A stretch of 64,000 nucleotides of DNA from Terebella lapidaria (taxonomy: Eukaryota; Annelida; Polychaeta; Terebellida; Terebellidae): NCBI GenBank assembly GCA_949152475.1, contig OX424565.1:9803953-9867952 (forward strand). The letters are read 5' to 3'. Below are positions 34,931-46,248 of the stretch, in pieces; the stretch's first letter is position 1; each line of letters starts with the position of its first letter. Position numbers and translations under genes: made by a program. The notes under the pieces are model-generated. The model was given only the letters and a program-made list of their open reading frames with translations, was not told the DNA's origin and did no database searches.

Positions 34931-36780
34931 CCAAATGCAATACCCTCTCCCCCCCCCCCCCCTACAGGAGGGTAGTAAACTAACTCTGGCAAGCGTATTA
35001 CATTCTCCCAAAGGCAGGGAACTGTTAAAAAATATCGATCGAAAACGCAGGTTCAGCCGTGGAGCAGGGTTAGTAGTAAACATACTAGAACCCTCGATAA
35101 ATTCCGAGGCAACAGTGGTTTGTCATCTACGGTATCTCGTAGGGAAAATTCACTGCGGAACAAAACTACAGTTCAGTTATGGCGGATTCCGGGCAAAAAG
35201 TGTTTGCGGCAAGAGAAACTATGCAAAGTACGATAACTAATGACGACCTCTGTAGCAGTTATATATAGAATCAGTTATATCGGAACCGGTATATACCCTT
35301 GGGCATAGACCTGTTCTTGCAATGAGTGTAGGCCTACAGTGACTTTTCAAAGAAGAGGAAAAGTACTTGTTTACATGGGCGATAACGAGGGAAACTGGTA
35401 TAACAGTTGATTAATGGTAGTTCAGCCCAAAGTGCTAGTCCCTTCCTGAGTTGACAACGGTTTTCGCCTGACACCCTGTCACAGTGGGTCAGGATTTGTG
35501 AACTTATTTCAGAACAAAACATGTTTTGAATGCATGAAATACACACTGTGTATCATTTTCTTCCCCTCTCAGTTGTTTCCAACGATTTATGTCCCTCAAT
35601 TTCAAGTTAATTCCATACTTTGTCACTTGACAGCTGTTTGTTTACATTGTCATCATGGTGCACTTTTTTCATGCTACAAAGCTGCCACTCAAATTAGCCA
35701 ATCAGGGAGCATCATCATTCATGCAATCAGCTGATGATGGGTGTGATGTCATAATCCGGGAAATATCCCCTTTTGGGACTTTTGGCGCCAAATCTTAGAT
35801 TGAAACAATTTAGCCTGTGGTTGAATAGGGCTCTGCCCGTGAATAGTGCTAGATTAATGGTATATAGACTGGAGGCCAAACCTGCAAAAGGCCGTTATTT
35901 TGAGAGTTAGTATGCATCGAGACACCGAATGTGGTATCGTTGGAAAGCTTAAGACCTATGGGTCACATTTTGACATGTCCCGTCTTTTGGGACAGGGGCG
36001 ATCTGACCGCGATCACCATGGGTATGGTCATGGAAACAGGCTTGCAAGGTCAACGACCTCAAATCTACCCAAGCGTCCTGCTAGGCACCCAGAATTCATA
36101 GTTCCGACGACATCTCAACAGGCCACGCCCCCTTGGCAACTGCGGGAAGAGTCCCACAAACATACCATGTGCTTTTGTTTGAGCGAGCCGCGAATAATGA
36201 AACTTTTGCTTGCTTCTGTTTACACATTCGTTTTGAAAAAAATATGCCATATTTCACATGTCTATACTCATAAAGGGATTGGGAATATATTGTGAGGCTA
36301 AATATTCAATTCATCTGGCTTTGCTTGGGCGTGAGTGCGTCAGAAGTACACTATCATCCCACTTCATTCAAGAGATTGGGCTGTTGAACACGCCGGTTTT
36401 GTTTGAGGGACTTTTACATTGAAAGTGGGCGGAGCTTTCGTATTATCGGAACTATGAATGGTGTAACATATCACTGAAAGTGCTCCTTTTGAAGAATGGT
36501 GCAACTGATTGGGTTTGATTTTGTAAAATAGACAGATGCTGGTATCAGGTATGTGTTGGTGGAGTGACCCCAATGAGGTGTCAAGAATTGAGGTCCCGGG
36601 GGTCGGGATCACCACCCCCTGGAGTTCGCCCCTTCTCCAAATAATGACAAAAGTGTGATCTGAGGTTCAAGAGTTTGTTTGTTTAAGAGACCAAGCAATA
36701 CAAGAGTTATCAAATTTCACCATTCAAGTGTAAGACCAGTTAGGATTGCAATGATACCAGCATCACTTGGGAGTGGGGCC
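34931..36780. other. Upstream region of MZT1, no exon identified
   Basis: A C-tract lies at about 34951-34963. No frame here has convincing coding character. The first, probably non-coding, MZT1 exon may lie here or just downstream. Confidence 0.4.
35698..35792 (+). promoter_or_regulatory. Candidate cell-cycle promoter elements (NF-Y, E2F)
   Basis: An NF-Y box in good context (TTAGCCAATCAG, CCAAT at 35698-35702) is followed 79 bases later by a perfect E2F-type palindrome, TTTGGCGCCAAA, at 35781-35792. Both motifs are common in promoters of mitotic genes. They lie 1.4 kb upstream of the first visible MZT1 exon. No transcription start is shown by the sequence. Confidence 0.35.
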
Positions 36781-36781
36781 G

Positions 36782-36795
36782 GTTGCCATGGCAAC
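36782..36795. promoter_or_regulatory. X-box (RFX-type) palindrome upstream of MZT1
   Basis: GTTGCCATGGCAAC is a perfect, fully palindromic match to the RFX X-box consensus (RYYNYYATRRNRAC). It lies 352 bases upstream of the MZT1 exon at 37147. Confidence 0.5.
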
Positions 36796-37003
36796 AGACA
36801 TTACGAATGGTAGGCGTCGGGTCTATTTCTCACCCGAAAATGGCAAGAATATTGGGGTTCAGGCTGTATAAAGTGTTAATCACTGAAGTCACGGATATAT
36901 GAGGCTACTATTAGTGTTAGGTCGAGCACTCAAATGATCGATTAATCGGTCGAGCTTTGGCCAGAAACTTTGGCCTTAAAATTCAGTGTCCGGGGTATTT
37001 AGG

Positions 37004-37080
37004 TTACTGGACCATCAGTCCGATCACCTATTGGCTAGCCGGTAAGCTACAAATCCCTTGAGCCTATGTTTCTTCAATTG
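37004..37080 (+). repeat. GGTTACTGGACC repeat fragment
   Basis: AGGTTACTGGACCATCAGTC, then CACCTATTGGCTAGCCGG, closely matches 12021-12075. It is a terminus of the GGTTACC repeat group, ending some 65 bases before the MZT1 exon. Confidence 0.6.
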
Positions 37081-37146
37081 TGAGAATATATCCTTATATT
37101 CAAGACCGTGACCCGTATCGGCTGTTTGTGACGTTGACATTCGCAG

Positions 37147-38810
37147 GGATACCAGTGATGTTGATAGCATGACGGAATATGTATTTGCAGTGCTACAGGA
37201 GATGTCGCGGCTGCTGAACACAGGCTTGGATGCAGAGACTCTTGCACTGTGCGTGAAACTCTGTGAGAGTGGAGTCAACCCCGAGGCTCTCGCTAAAGTT
37301 GTGCAGGAGTTGAGACGAGAGGGTACTGCACTGCAGGTCAGTTCCCCAACCATCTGTCGCACAGTCCAGGTCAAACCAAAGCGGGTAAGGCTGTGGACTA
37401 CCTCAGACCAGAGCCGTCTAGTAAGAGAGTTACGACAAAGACGTGATAGGCGCCATTTTTTGTCCAATCACGTTTGACGGAAAACAACAATACCCCACAC
37501 AAAGCTACATTGATATCATGAATACCTCGGGCTGAAAGGTCGTTTCAGCCGATGCAAAGCTTCTTTTGGACAAAAAATGGTGAATCACGCTAAAATCTCG
37601 AACGGTCATTGTCACAACTCTCTTACTAGACGGCTCTGCCTCAGACCACTTGACTGGTAAAGGCTCAGTGCCAGGATATCAAGCAAGGAAAAGTTGAAGA
37701 GCAAAGCTGCCTCTCTGGGCTGGTCTGGGAATGTCCAGAGTCTGCTCGTTTTTGGTGTACCTGCAGAATTAGCATAGCATAAAAGCTAACTTGTGGAAAT
37801 GAAAATGCTGGTAGAGAAGTTGATGATGGAAAACTCAGATACGTGTACCATGTGGATATGCTATTGTTGCGAATGACGAGATTTTCTTTAGACTTATCTG
37901 CATGCAGGTCGCATTCCTCTCATATTTTGTAGCTCACCACACTCGTCTGTCGTCTGTGAGCGTAAAATCTCGAAATCTGATAAATTGTTAGGTTACCAGA
38001 CCTTTGGTCTTGGAATTTGCACAAAATGGCTAATATTTCGCTTAATATCGACTTTACAGCTTAGAAATCTATTATGGACATATGGGAAATGATATATACC
38101 GAATATTCTGATGACATTGAATTTGACCTTTGACCTCACTTTCAAGGTTATTTGCTCAAAATGGCTAATACACATGTGTCTTGCTTATTATCGACTTTAC
38201 AGCTTGGACATCAATTGTGGACATGTAGGAAATGATCTACCGTTATGATGAAAATTCTGGTGTCTGAATTTGACCTTCAACCTCATTTTCAAGGTCGGAG
38301 CACAAATTGCAATCTCTCACTTATAATCGACTTTACATCTTAGGAATCAGTTGTGAACATGAAGTGATATACCGGTATCCTGAATATTGAATTCGACTTT
38401 TGACCTCGTTTTCAAGGTCACAGGACAAAACGGCTATTACCTAAAACATAAAAAATTGTCCGGTAACCTTTTTTAGCCTTGGGCTGATTTTCATAGATTT
38501 GGTGGTGTTGGGAAACTGTCAGTAATCAACAGTTCACCTGTAATAGTGTTGTGCATCGAAATGCCCCTGGCCTTTACATATAGTTTTTGTTCTGAATTTC
38601 TAGGCATCTTCTCAAGAGAGCTGACAAGTTATCTGTGAGCCACAGCTGAAGTCAGCATAGGCCAGGAGTGTTTGTCAGCATCTCAACAGTATACTGGATG
38701 GACTGTGCTTTGTAAATGTGCATGTATGCCATACGTGTGTGTGAAATGTTCCAATTTCATCGATTTTGTTTTGTGCATCTGTTTCTAAAATAAATTTAGA
38801 AATGATATTG
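37147..38810 (+). CDS. MZT1: MZT1, mitotic-spindle organizing protein 1 (last two exons)
   Basis: MZT1 (MOZART1) is a small helical subunit that binds GCP proteins and recruits the gamma-tubulin ring complex to centrosomes and spindles. Exon A, 37147-37336, starts after TTCGCAG and ends CTGCAG|GTCAGT. It encodes [31 protein letters not shown] and VVQELRRE, matching human LLEISRILNTGLD, LSICVRLCEQGINPEAL and VIKELRK. Exon B starts at 38604 after TTTCTAG and adds ASSQES and a stop at 38622-38624, in phase. AATAAA follows at 38789-38794. With the first ATG in exon A (37169) the protein has 62 residues; human has 82. The acceptor at 37147 means at least one upstream exon, which could be untranslated or add N-terminal residues (frame open upstream of the ATG within the exon). 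The intron holds a hAT MITE and a GGTTACC repeat. Confidence 0.93.
37409..37638. mobile_element. hAT-type MITE, 230 bp, in the MZT1 intron
   Basis: Ends read CAGAGCCGTCTAGTAAGAGA then GTT, and are inverted over about 30 bp with two mismatches. An 8-bp target duplication, CCTCAGAC, lies at 37401-37408 and 37639-37646. The CAGAG terminus with an 8-bp duplication is diagnostic of hAT. It begins 72 bases after the MZT1 donor site. Confidence 0.88.
37988..38500 (+). repeat. GGTTACCGGAC-end repeat copy in the MZT1 intron
   Basis: Starts TTAGGTTACCAGACCTTTGG and ends ATTGTCCGGTAACC followed by TTAGCCTTGGGCTGATTTT. The interior repeats CAAAATGGCTAATA and CATTTTCAAGGTC words, with TCAAGGTCA at 38412-38420. 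Shorter than the 52.8 kb copy. Confidence 0.7.
38789..38794 (+). promoter_or_regulatory. Poly(A) signal of MZT1
   Basis: Canonical AATAAA 165 bases after the MZT1 stop codon. Confidence 0.7.
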
Positions 38811-38859
38811 CTTGCATAGTCTATTTCATACATCACCAATCTAAATTACCATAATTGTA

Positions 38860-39235
38860 TCCCCCGAACGAAATTTGGTTGCCATAGCCATCAAATTGGC
38901 CGATTGGCGACACATTTTGTGCTCAAATTAGCCTGTTTAACACATATGGCTTGTGAACGCTCTACGAGTGGGAGTTTTCAATGAATGATGATGAAATTGC
39001 ATAGGCTCATTCTGAAAAACCTATTGTTTTTCAGAATGATCGAAAAAATTAGTTAATTTTAGTTAATGGACTAACTTATTACGACCAATAAAATACCCAC
39101 TTTGACATCTGTGATCACTCCAATACCCTGTATCATGAAAGCATATGGCACTGGATTCTTGTTCAGAATAGAGAACTGATGTTTTTGGTGAAAACAGAAC
39201 AATTTTTATCGAATAAGTTAAGACAAACATGTCTT
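38860..39235 (+). mobile_element. Helitron 5'-end fragment
   Basis: Begins A|TCCCCCGAACG, the same 5' terminus as the full copies at 54112 and 16929. It follows their head (GAACGCTCTACGAGTGGGAG, CTATTGTTTTTCAGAATGAT, CTGATGTTTTTGGTGAAAAC) with an internal deletion and stops before the satellite arrays. Confidence 0.75.
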
Positions 39236-39561
39236 GATGGTGTTAGGGATGACCTTTCACCCTGACCTTAATTTTTTTTGCTGAGTCGGCATTTTTCGCT
39301 TTTGTTGATATCTCGGAAATGGGGCATAATAGAGCGAAACGGACGTTATTTTCGGACTCATGGCCCTAGCCAAATATGTCTTAAGGGTATTAGGGATGAC
39401 TTTTTTTGCTGAGTCGGCATTTTTCATTTTCGTTGTTATCTCGGAAACTGTGCTTTGTAGAGCGAAACACGTTATTTTCGGACTTGTCGTTCTAGACAGA
39501 CGTGTCTTAAGGGTATTAAGGATAACCTTTGACCTTGGAGGATCTATGGAGGATTTGAGGT

Positions 39562-41527
39562 GTGATCTGTGCCGTTTCTGGCGTCCCTCTTCCTTCGTGC
39601 AGGCGACTGCAAAGTATTCTGAAGCCTCGTTGGCTCGTCAGGATGCTTTTTAGGCTTGCGGAAGCTTCGGCTCCGCAAGTCCGCCAGTCGCCCATGGAGG
39701 TGGAGACTCCGCTTGTGACGGCTCAGATTGCGTCTGGTGTTAGCCAGCCCCTGGGGCTAACACAGGACATGGTCAACGCAGCTGTGCAGTCCTTTTTTGC
39801 ACAGCCGCTGTCCTCCCTTCAGGGTCCCCTCCTGCCGGGTCTCTCTTCCCTGCTTGGACAGGGAGTCCCGGCCGGTTCTTCGGCTGCCCCTTCGTCGCAG
39901 GGAGAGCTTGCTCCCCCTGCTGGCAAGAAGTCGAAACCTTCTAAGAAGAAGGTTTCAGTTCTTGCCAAGACGAAAGCAGTCAAGGAACCGCACTCCACCT
40001 TCGTCGTCCCTCAGTCGGGGCCGATCGAGGTGGAGGGGTTTGTTGTCTCTTCCCCTGGGCCTTCCGAGGAGAGGAAGCGTGCTTCCTCTAAGCGCCGTGG
40101 CACTGAGACCACATCGATTTTCGATGTGGCTCAGGCTTCGTCCGACCTCTCGGTGGGCAACGATCAGGCTTCGGGCTTCGATCGGCGGAGCATCTTGGAT
40201 GGCTCTTTCGGGTCCTCGGTCTCGAGGTTCGAGGGGGAAGAGTTCCCTATGTTTGGGGGTGAAGCTCTCGATCGTTCATGTGATCGGGAGTCTTCACTTG
40301 GCGGTCGTGCTCCTGGTCCTCGATCAGGGCATGATCGGGCGGGTGGTGCTGAGGTCGTTCCTCAGGACCACTCAAGCCCTGTGTATGCTGATGTAGGTCG
40401 CCGGACGGGCGCGATCGCTGAGCAGGCATTCCCTCGCCCGTCCTTTGATGTACCCTTGGGGTCATCAAGGTCTTCGATCGGACCTGTGAGGTCCAACGAT
40501 CGGGGGGGTCGAGTGGAAGCTGATCAGGAGTCGTCCTCCTCGGAGGATGAGACTTCCGATCAGGCCGGGGGTTCTAACTTCCGGTGGGCTTTGGAGTCGG
40601 TGGCAAGGCGTATGGACTTGCCGATCGATGCTCCAGGGCCCTCACGGGGAACTGGTAGGTTCGCGTCGGCGCCAGTTCGTCGGCCGATCCCGCTCCCTGT
40701 GGCTCCCGCGTTGGTCAAGTCTTTCGACAAGATCAACAAGGGAGTTACGGCTAAGAAGGATGTGGCTCGTGCGGAGTCGACATTCCCGACTAACCGTGTT
40801 CGACCTGAGTCAATCGACACCTTTCGGACTGTAGAGTCCGAGGGTGGACATCAGACTTCCGTCCCGGTCGAAGACCCTAACCTTCACTTGCTTTCCCGGA
40901 AGCAGGGTACGGTCTGGTCAGCTTATGTGAAAAAGGCTCGCCTTTCTCACTGGCAGACGCTGTCTCATCAATTGATGGGGCAGCTCTCGTCAACAGATCA
41001 CCTGACCACCTTGGTTCAGGAGTTTGTGGACGAGGCGGATCTGGAGGAGGGGAGTCGCGCCAACATTCATGCGGCACTCGGCGTCTTGGCCGGAGTGGTC
41101 CATGCTGCTGAGCCTGACAGTGCGCCCAGGTGATAGTGCGCACCTGGGCGCACAATTGGATCTCACCATGCGTGATGCCGATCTCCTGCTTGACGTGTAC
41201 GTTACGGACGTCGCTGAGCTATGTGGGAGGCCGCTTTTCTCGGGCTATACCTACGCAAACCTCTCTCGATCGGATATTTCCGTAATGCGGGAACATCTCC
41301 GGGATGAGGCTATGGCCAAGGCTTTGCTTGGGAAGTCGGTGGGGTCTGGGACAGGCAAGAAGACCAAGGGTCAGAAGTCTGCCCAACCTCAGGCACCACA
41401 TGCACCCGCTTATGCGCAGCCGCCCTTTCGGGGGGCGCAGCCTCCCCCTCCTCAGGGGGATGGCAAGCGTGGAGGCAAAGGAGGTGGACGCTTTAAGGGC
41501 AAAGGGAAATCTTCTGCTAAGAAGTGA
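39562..41527 (+). other. Gag-like region of the DIRS-like fossil
   Basis: Low-complexity, Ser/Pro/Gly/Arg-rich sequence, then a conserved block (HQLMGQLS, DHLTTLV) shared with 9588-10100, then a Gly/Lys-rich basic tail (GGKGGGRFKGKGKSSAKK), typical of DIRS ORF1 products. Part of a broken element. Confidence 0.7.
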
Positions 41528-41665
41528 CTCGTTGCAGGAAAGCGTAGGCTCTGTGGAGGGTTCAGTTCTGTCGGAATTCGATCTCCCACAACCTGGTCCA
41601 GTCGGGGGCCCCTGGCTCAGTTCGTTCAGAACTGGAGCGATCTGGCGTCGTCAGACAACTCAGTT

Positions 41666-43540
41666 GTGGCATGGGTGAAGTTCGGTCTCACCTTCAGATG
41701 GGAGGCTGGAAAACCACCGGTCAGACCCAAAGCGTGGTTCTTCCCTGTGCCCGGCGATCGGGAAAAGTTTCAGCTTCTGCAGCACGAGGTGCAGCAGTTG
41801 CTAGAGAAACGTGCGATCGAGGTGGTCAAGGACGAGAGGGGATTTTATTCACTCATCTTCCTAGTGCCGAAAAAGACAGGCGGGTGGCGTCCCGTTTTCG
41901 ACCTGTCAAACCTCAACAAATTCCTGATCATACCCAGGTTCAAGATGGAGTCGGCGCTTTCCGTTCAGAAAGCTCTGTCCAAGGGGAAGTGGGCAGTCAG
42001 TATCGACGTCAAGGACGCGTACTTACATGTGCCCATACACCCAGCCGATCGGCGATACCTCAAGTTCGCCTTCGAGGGCTCGGTGTATCAGTTCAGGGTA
42101 CTTCCTTTTGGAGTAGCCACCGCCCCTTACGTGTTCACCCGTATCGTAAGGGCGATGGCAGCCAGGTTTCAATCGGTTGAAATTCAATTCCACCATTACA
42201 TCGACGATTGGTTAATCATAGCCGACTCCCCGTCTCAGGCTATAGAGCAATCCGGGTTCGTCCTCAGGTTGGCGACCAGCCTTGGCTCGATCCCCAATTG
42301 GGCGAAGTCTCATCTGTCCCCGACGCAGAGATTCGAGTATGTCGGGGTAGATTATGATCTAGATCGAGGAGTAGCTCTTCCTCCGCGGAAGAGAGTTCTC
42401 AAGGCGATTGCGGCAATGGATGTCGCGCTGACGCAGTCGTCGATCACAGCTCGACAGTTTCTATCCATCATCGGTCTGTTGGCGTCGATGGAGAAACAGG
42501 TGCCGTTCGGCAGGTGCTTCCTCAGACCCATTCAATGGTGTCTAGCGTTGCAATGGCGGATCCTCACCGATCGACTAGACCAAGTCGTATCGGTGGATGA
42601 TCGTGCTCGGGAAGCAATGCATTGGTGGCGGGACCATCCGAATCTTTTCCGAGGGATGCCACTGGCGGAGTATCTGCCCGATCAGACCTTCTTCACCGAT
42701 GCGTCAGAATTGGCTTGGGGAGCTCATATGGATGAGCACGAACTCTCGGCTGTGTGGAACACGATCGAGAGGGCGTTGCACATCAATGTCCTAGAGCTGT
42801 GAGCGGTGAGACGTGTGTCGAGATCTGGGGGCCTCAGAGTCCCCCAGGGACGAAATGGCTGGTCTTCACAGACAACAGCACAGTAGTGGCGCACGTAAAC
42901 AAACAAGGTGGAACTCGGTCGAGTCAGCTTTGTTTGGAAGCCGAGTGTCTGATCAGGTTTGCCTTCAAGTCCCGTCTGTTTATCAGGGCAAGGCACCTAC
43001 CGGGTCGCAGGAACGTCCTAGCAGACGCCCTGTCGAGACCAGACAAGATCATAGGCACGGAGTGGAGTTTACATCCGGGGGTGTTTCGTCGCATTTGTCA
43101 GGTGTTCGGGACACCGAACATAGACCTGTTCGCAACCTCTCGGAATCACAAGCTCCCGGTCTACTTCTCACCTCTGCCAGAGAGCGAGGCACTGGCTGTG
43201 GACGCGATGTCCCAGTCATGGGACGGGATGTTCGGGTATGCGTACCCGCCAACCCGGTTCCTAACGGAAGTGCTGCACAAAGTAGCCAGGTCTCAGTGCG
43301 AGATTCTGTTGGTGGTGAAGCAACCAGGGCGGGATACATTTCACGATTCCGTCCATGTGCTCAAGTTACACGTGTGGAGGCTATCGAGCGATCCTTCCAG
43401 GAGGCAGGATTTTCTCAGCAGGTGTCTGTACATATCGCGAGAAAGAATAGGAGATCCTCCTCTAAAACGTATGAGGCTAAATGGAGAGTATTCGTACGTT
43501 GGTGTAACGGAAGGCGCATTGATCCGCTCTCTGCCCCTCT
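41666..43540 (+). other. Reverse transcriptase and RNase H region of the DIRS-like fossil
   Basis: Landmarks include KKTGGWRPVFDLSNLN, SIDVKDAYLHVPIH, FRVLPFGVATAPYVF and the catalytic HHYIDDWLI. The RNase H part carries FTDASELAWGA, FTDNSTVVAHVN and RHLPGRRNVLADALSR. The combination matches DIRS/Ngaro pol rather than Gypsy. Part of a broken element. Confidence 0.85.
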
Positions 43541-44377
43541 GAATGCAATGCTAGACTTTCTCTGCTATCTCTTTGATAGGCTTAATTTGAAGCCTACTAT
43601 GATCGAGGGATACAGGTCCATGCTGGGGCCTGTATTCCGTGCTAGGGGGATCGATTTAACTAATAATCGTATCCTTGCTGATCTGTTAGCGTCCTTTAGG
43701 ACGCAAAGGCCACGGGGAGTTCTACTCTACCGGAGTGGGACATGGCTTTTGTGCTATATTGTCTTACTAAAGCACCTTGGGAGCCTCTCAAGGAAGTTTC
43801 CTTGCAGAGGTTAACTCTTAAGACTTTCTTGTTAGTCATGCTAGCAAGTGGTCGAAGACGCTCAGATGTCGCGGCGATCGACGTATCGCGAGTGGCATTT
43901 GGCGCGGATGGGTCCGTTTCCTTATACCCAGTACGTGATTTTATGCCTAAGACACGTGCTGTGGTTGAGGGTGGGAAAGCGTTCTCCCCTATCGTAATTC
44001 CGTCACTGGGCGATTAAGTAGGACAGAATGAGCCGGACGCTCTATTGTGCCCGGTAAGAGCGCTGGAAATCTACATCGATCGTACCAGATCGATCAGGAA
44101 AGATCGTAAGCGATTATTTATTTCCTATCAGCCTAATAGGGCTACGGATATCTCCACAGCTACACTATCCAGATCGGTGAAGGTTGTAGTGAGGACTGTC
44201 TATGCGGAGTCTTTGGCGGCCAGGTCGAATATTCTGTTGCAATATATCGTGAGGACCGGAATGTGGACTAATTATACAACATTCATCGGGTTCTCTCTGT
44301 CCAATGCTGCCGAACTTCAGGACCAGTCGTCCAGATTTAGACTGGGTCCGCTGGTCGTAGCACAGGCTATTGTTTGA
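43400..44377 (+). other. Tyrosine recombinase region of the DIRS-like fossil
   Basis: Downstream of RNase H, as in DIRS elements. Shows the N-terminal SAM-like part (TYEAKWRVFVRWC, LDFLCYLFDRLNLKPTMIEG), the box I region (LASGRRRSDVAAID), CPVRALEIYIDRT, and a C-terminal RTGMWTNYTTFIGFSLSNA block equivalent to the (R)TGGWTSxxTFxxFY region of DIRS recombinases. Part of a broken element. Confidence 0.75.
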
Positions 44378-46248
44378 ACCAGCTGGACAGAAAAGTCTTG
44401 GTTTTAACGTGCACGTGTATATAGCAACACTTTGTGTTTGTGTTTGAGTTCTTTATGTTACGGTCTCAAGTAGAGTTCCGTTTTCCACCGATGGGTGAAG
44501 AAGAAATTCGTGCATGTCGGAGGCAAGCGATCGCACCGCTAGGTGAGTATCTTTATTATTTTACTAAAGATATATCGAAAAATGTAGCATTTTAGCGATT
44601 CGCTTGAAATCAAGATTATCGTCTGTTTTCATGATTCTCTAGCACTACTGCTCCACCGCCTATCCTTTGATTCTAAGGAGCATGTAGTAGTTTAGATTGG
44701 TGATGTACAAAATAAACTTCCCAAATTTTAATTGTAAATTTGCCGTTTATTGTTATTACTCACCTCTAAACTACTACAGTAAAGGCCCTCCCATCCATCC
44801 CCGCCAGTTTTGTGCTAGGGGCTTCCTTTTGTCGTTTTTGGACAGAAAAGTGAAGCTTCTGCGCAGCTGCGCGCGCATATGCGCGGCGGTTTTGGCGGCA
44901 AAAGGAGCGCTCGAGTCATGCAGGCAGACGATCGTGCCTTGCTTTCAGTACGCGAATTTCTATCCAGAACGATCCAAAGGATCGAAAAGGAGCATGTAGT
45001 AGTTTAGAGGTGAGTAATAACAATAAACGGCAAATTTACAATTAAAATTTGGGAATTTTTTGTGAAAACATTGATCTGACTCCAATGTTGTCATTGAAAT
45101 GCAGTTTTGGTCAACTTTTACTTTGAATTTCAACTGGAAACCATGTTTGGCACAAATTATGCATTAAAATATAATTTATGGTGAAAAGTTTGATCTGGCT
45201 CCAATTTCGTCATATTGAAATGCAGTTTTGGTCAACTTTTAGTTTGAATTTCAACTTGAAACCCAGTCTGGCACATATTATGAGTCAAATTTTAACTTAT
45301 GGTGAAAAGTTCAATCTGGCTCCAATTTTGTCATCTTGAAATGCGGTTTTGGTCAACTTTTACTTTGAATTTCAACTTGAAACCAAGTTTGGCTCATATC
45401 ATGAGTTAAAATATAAGTTATGGTGAAAAGTTTGACCTGGCTTGAAATTTTTCATCTTGAAATGAAGTTTTGGTCAACTTTTACTTCGAATTTCAATTTG
45501 AAATCAAGTTTGGCACATATCGTGAGTCAAAATTTAACTTATGGTGAAAAGTTCGATCTGGCTCCAAATTCGTCATCTTGAAATGCAGTTTTGGTCAACT
45601 TTTGCATTGAATTTCAAGTTGAAATCAAGTTTGGCACATATTGTGAGTTAAAATATAAGATAACGTTAGTTTTACTAGTTAAGTCTATTATTGACCACAA
45701 AAAAATAGTTAAAATGAGAAACTTGGGTATAACCGAATAAGTTAACATTATTTTTACTAGTTAAGTCTATTATTGACCACAATAAAAATAGTTAAGACAA
45801 GAAATATTTATTATTGGCCTCAACAAAGTAAAGGTTTTGTCCAGTAGAGATTTTATGGCTGTAATCAAATAAGTTAACATTATTTTTGCTAGTTAAATAT
45901 ATTATTGACCACAATAAAAATAGTTAAGATGAGAAACATTTATTATTGGGCTCAACAAGGCAAAGGTTTTGTCCAGTGGAGATTTTATGGCTGTAGCCGA
46001 ATAAGTTAACGTTATTTTTTCTAGTTAAGTCTATTATTGACCGCAATAATAATAGTTAAGATGAGAAACATTTATTGAGCTCAACAACGTGAAGGTTTTG
46101 TGCAATACAGATTTCATGTGTGTAACCGAATAAGTTAGCATTATTTTTACTAGTTAAGTCTATTAGTCACAACGTTATAACCTATCTTTCGTTTTGGGTT
46201 TATTATAGAGGGTTTTCTATTCACGGTGTATTAATCATGTCCAGTACT
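44269..46248 (+). repeat. 1980-bp tandem duplication, first unit
   Basis: The unit runs from the last part of the recombinase region through the 58-bp inverted repeats and into Helitron-type satellite (121-bp then 132-bp units). It is followed directly by a second copy at exactly 1980-bp offset, with only about a dozen differences. Microhomology TAATT sits at the junction. Confidence 0.95.

Larger units (their letters stand above)
39562..45053 (+). mobile_element. DIRS-like tyrosine-recombinase retrotransposon fossil
   Basis: A GC-rich island in AT-rich surroundings with the parts of a DIRS-type element in order: gag-like region (about 39562-41527), reverse transcriptase and RNase H (about 41666-43540), tyrosine recombinase (about 43400-44377), then a 3' region with a pair of 58-bp inverted repeats (44720-44777 and 44996-45053). 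No matching 5' terminal repeat is visible, so the left end is probably truncated. It is broken, with a handful of breaks, yet most of each part is still readable, so it is fairly young. Its 3' end is tandemly duplicated. A much older relative lies at 6850-10380. Confidence 0.85.

Noticed and set aside
35900-36295. 131-codon plus-strand frame upstream of MZT1
   Set aside because: No recognisable domain or splice signals linking it to MZT1; composition looks non-coding.
36788-36809. MZT1 first coding exon starting ATGGCAACAG
   Set aside because: The next donor would enter exon 37147 out of phase and hit a stop; the ATG lies inside the X-box palindrome.
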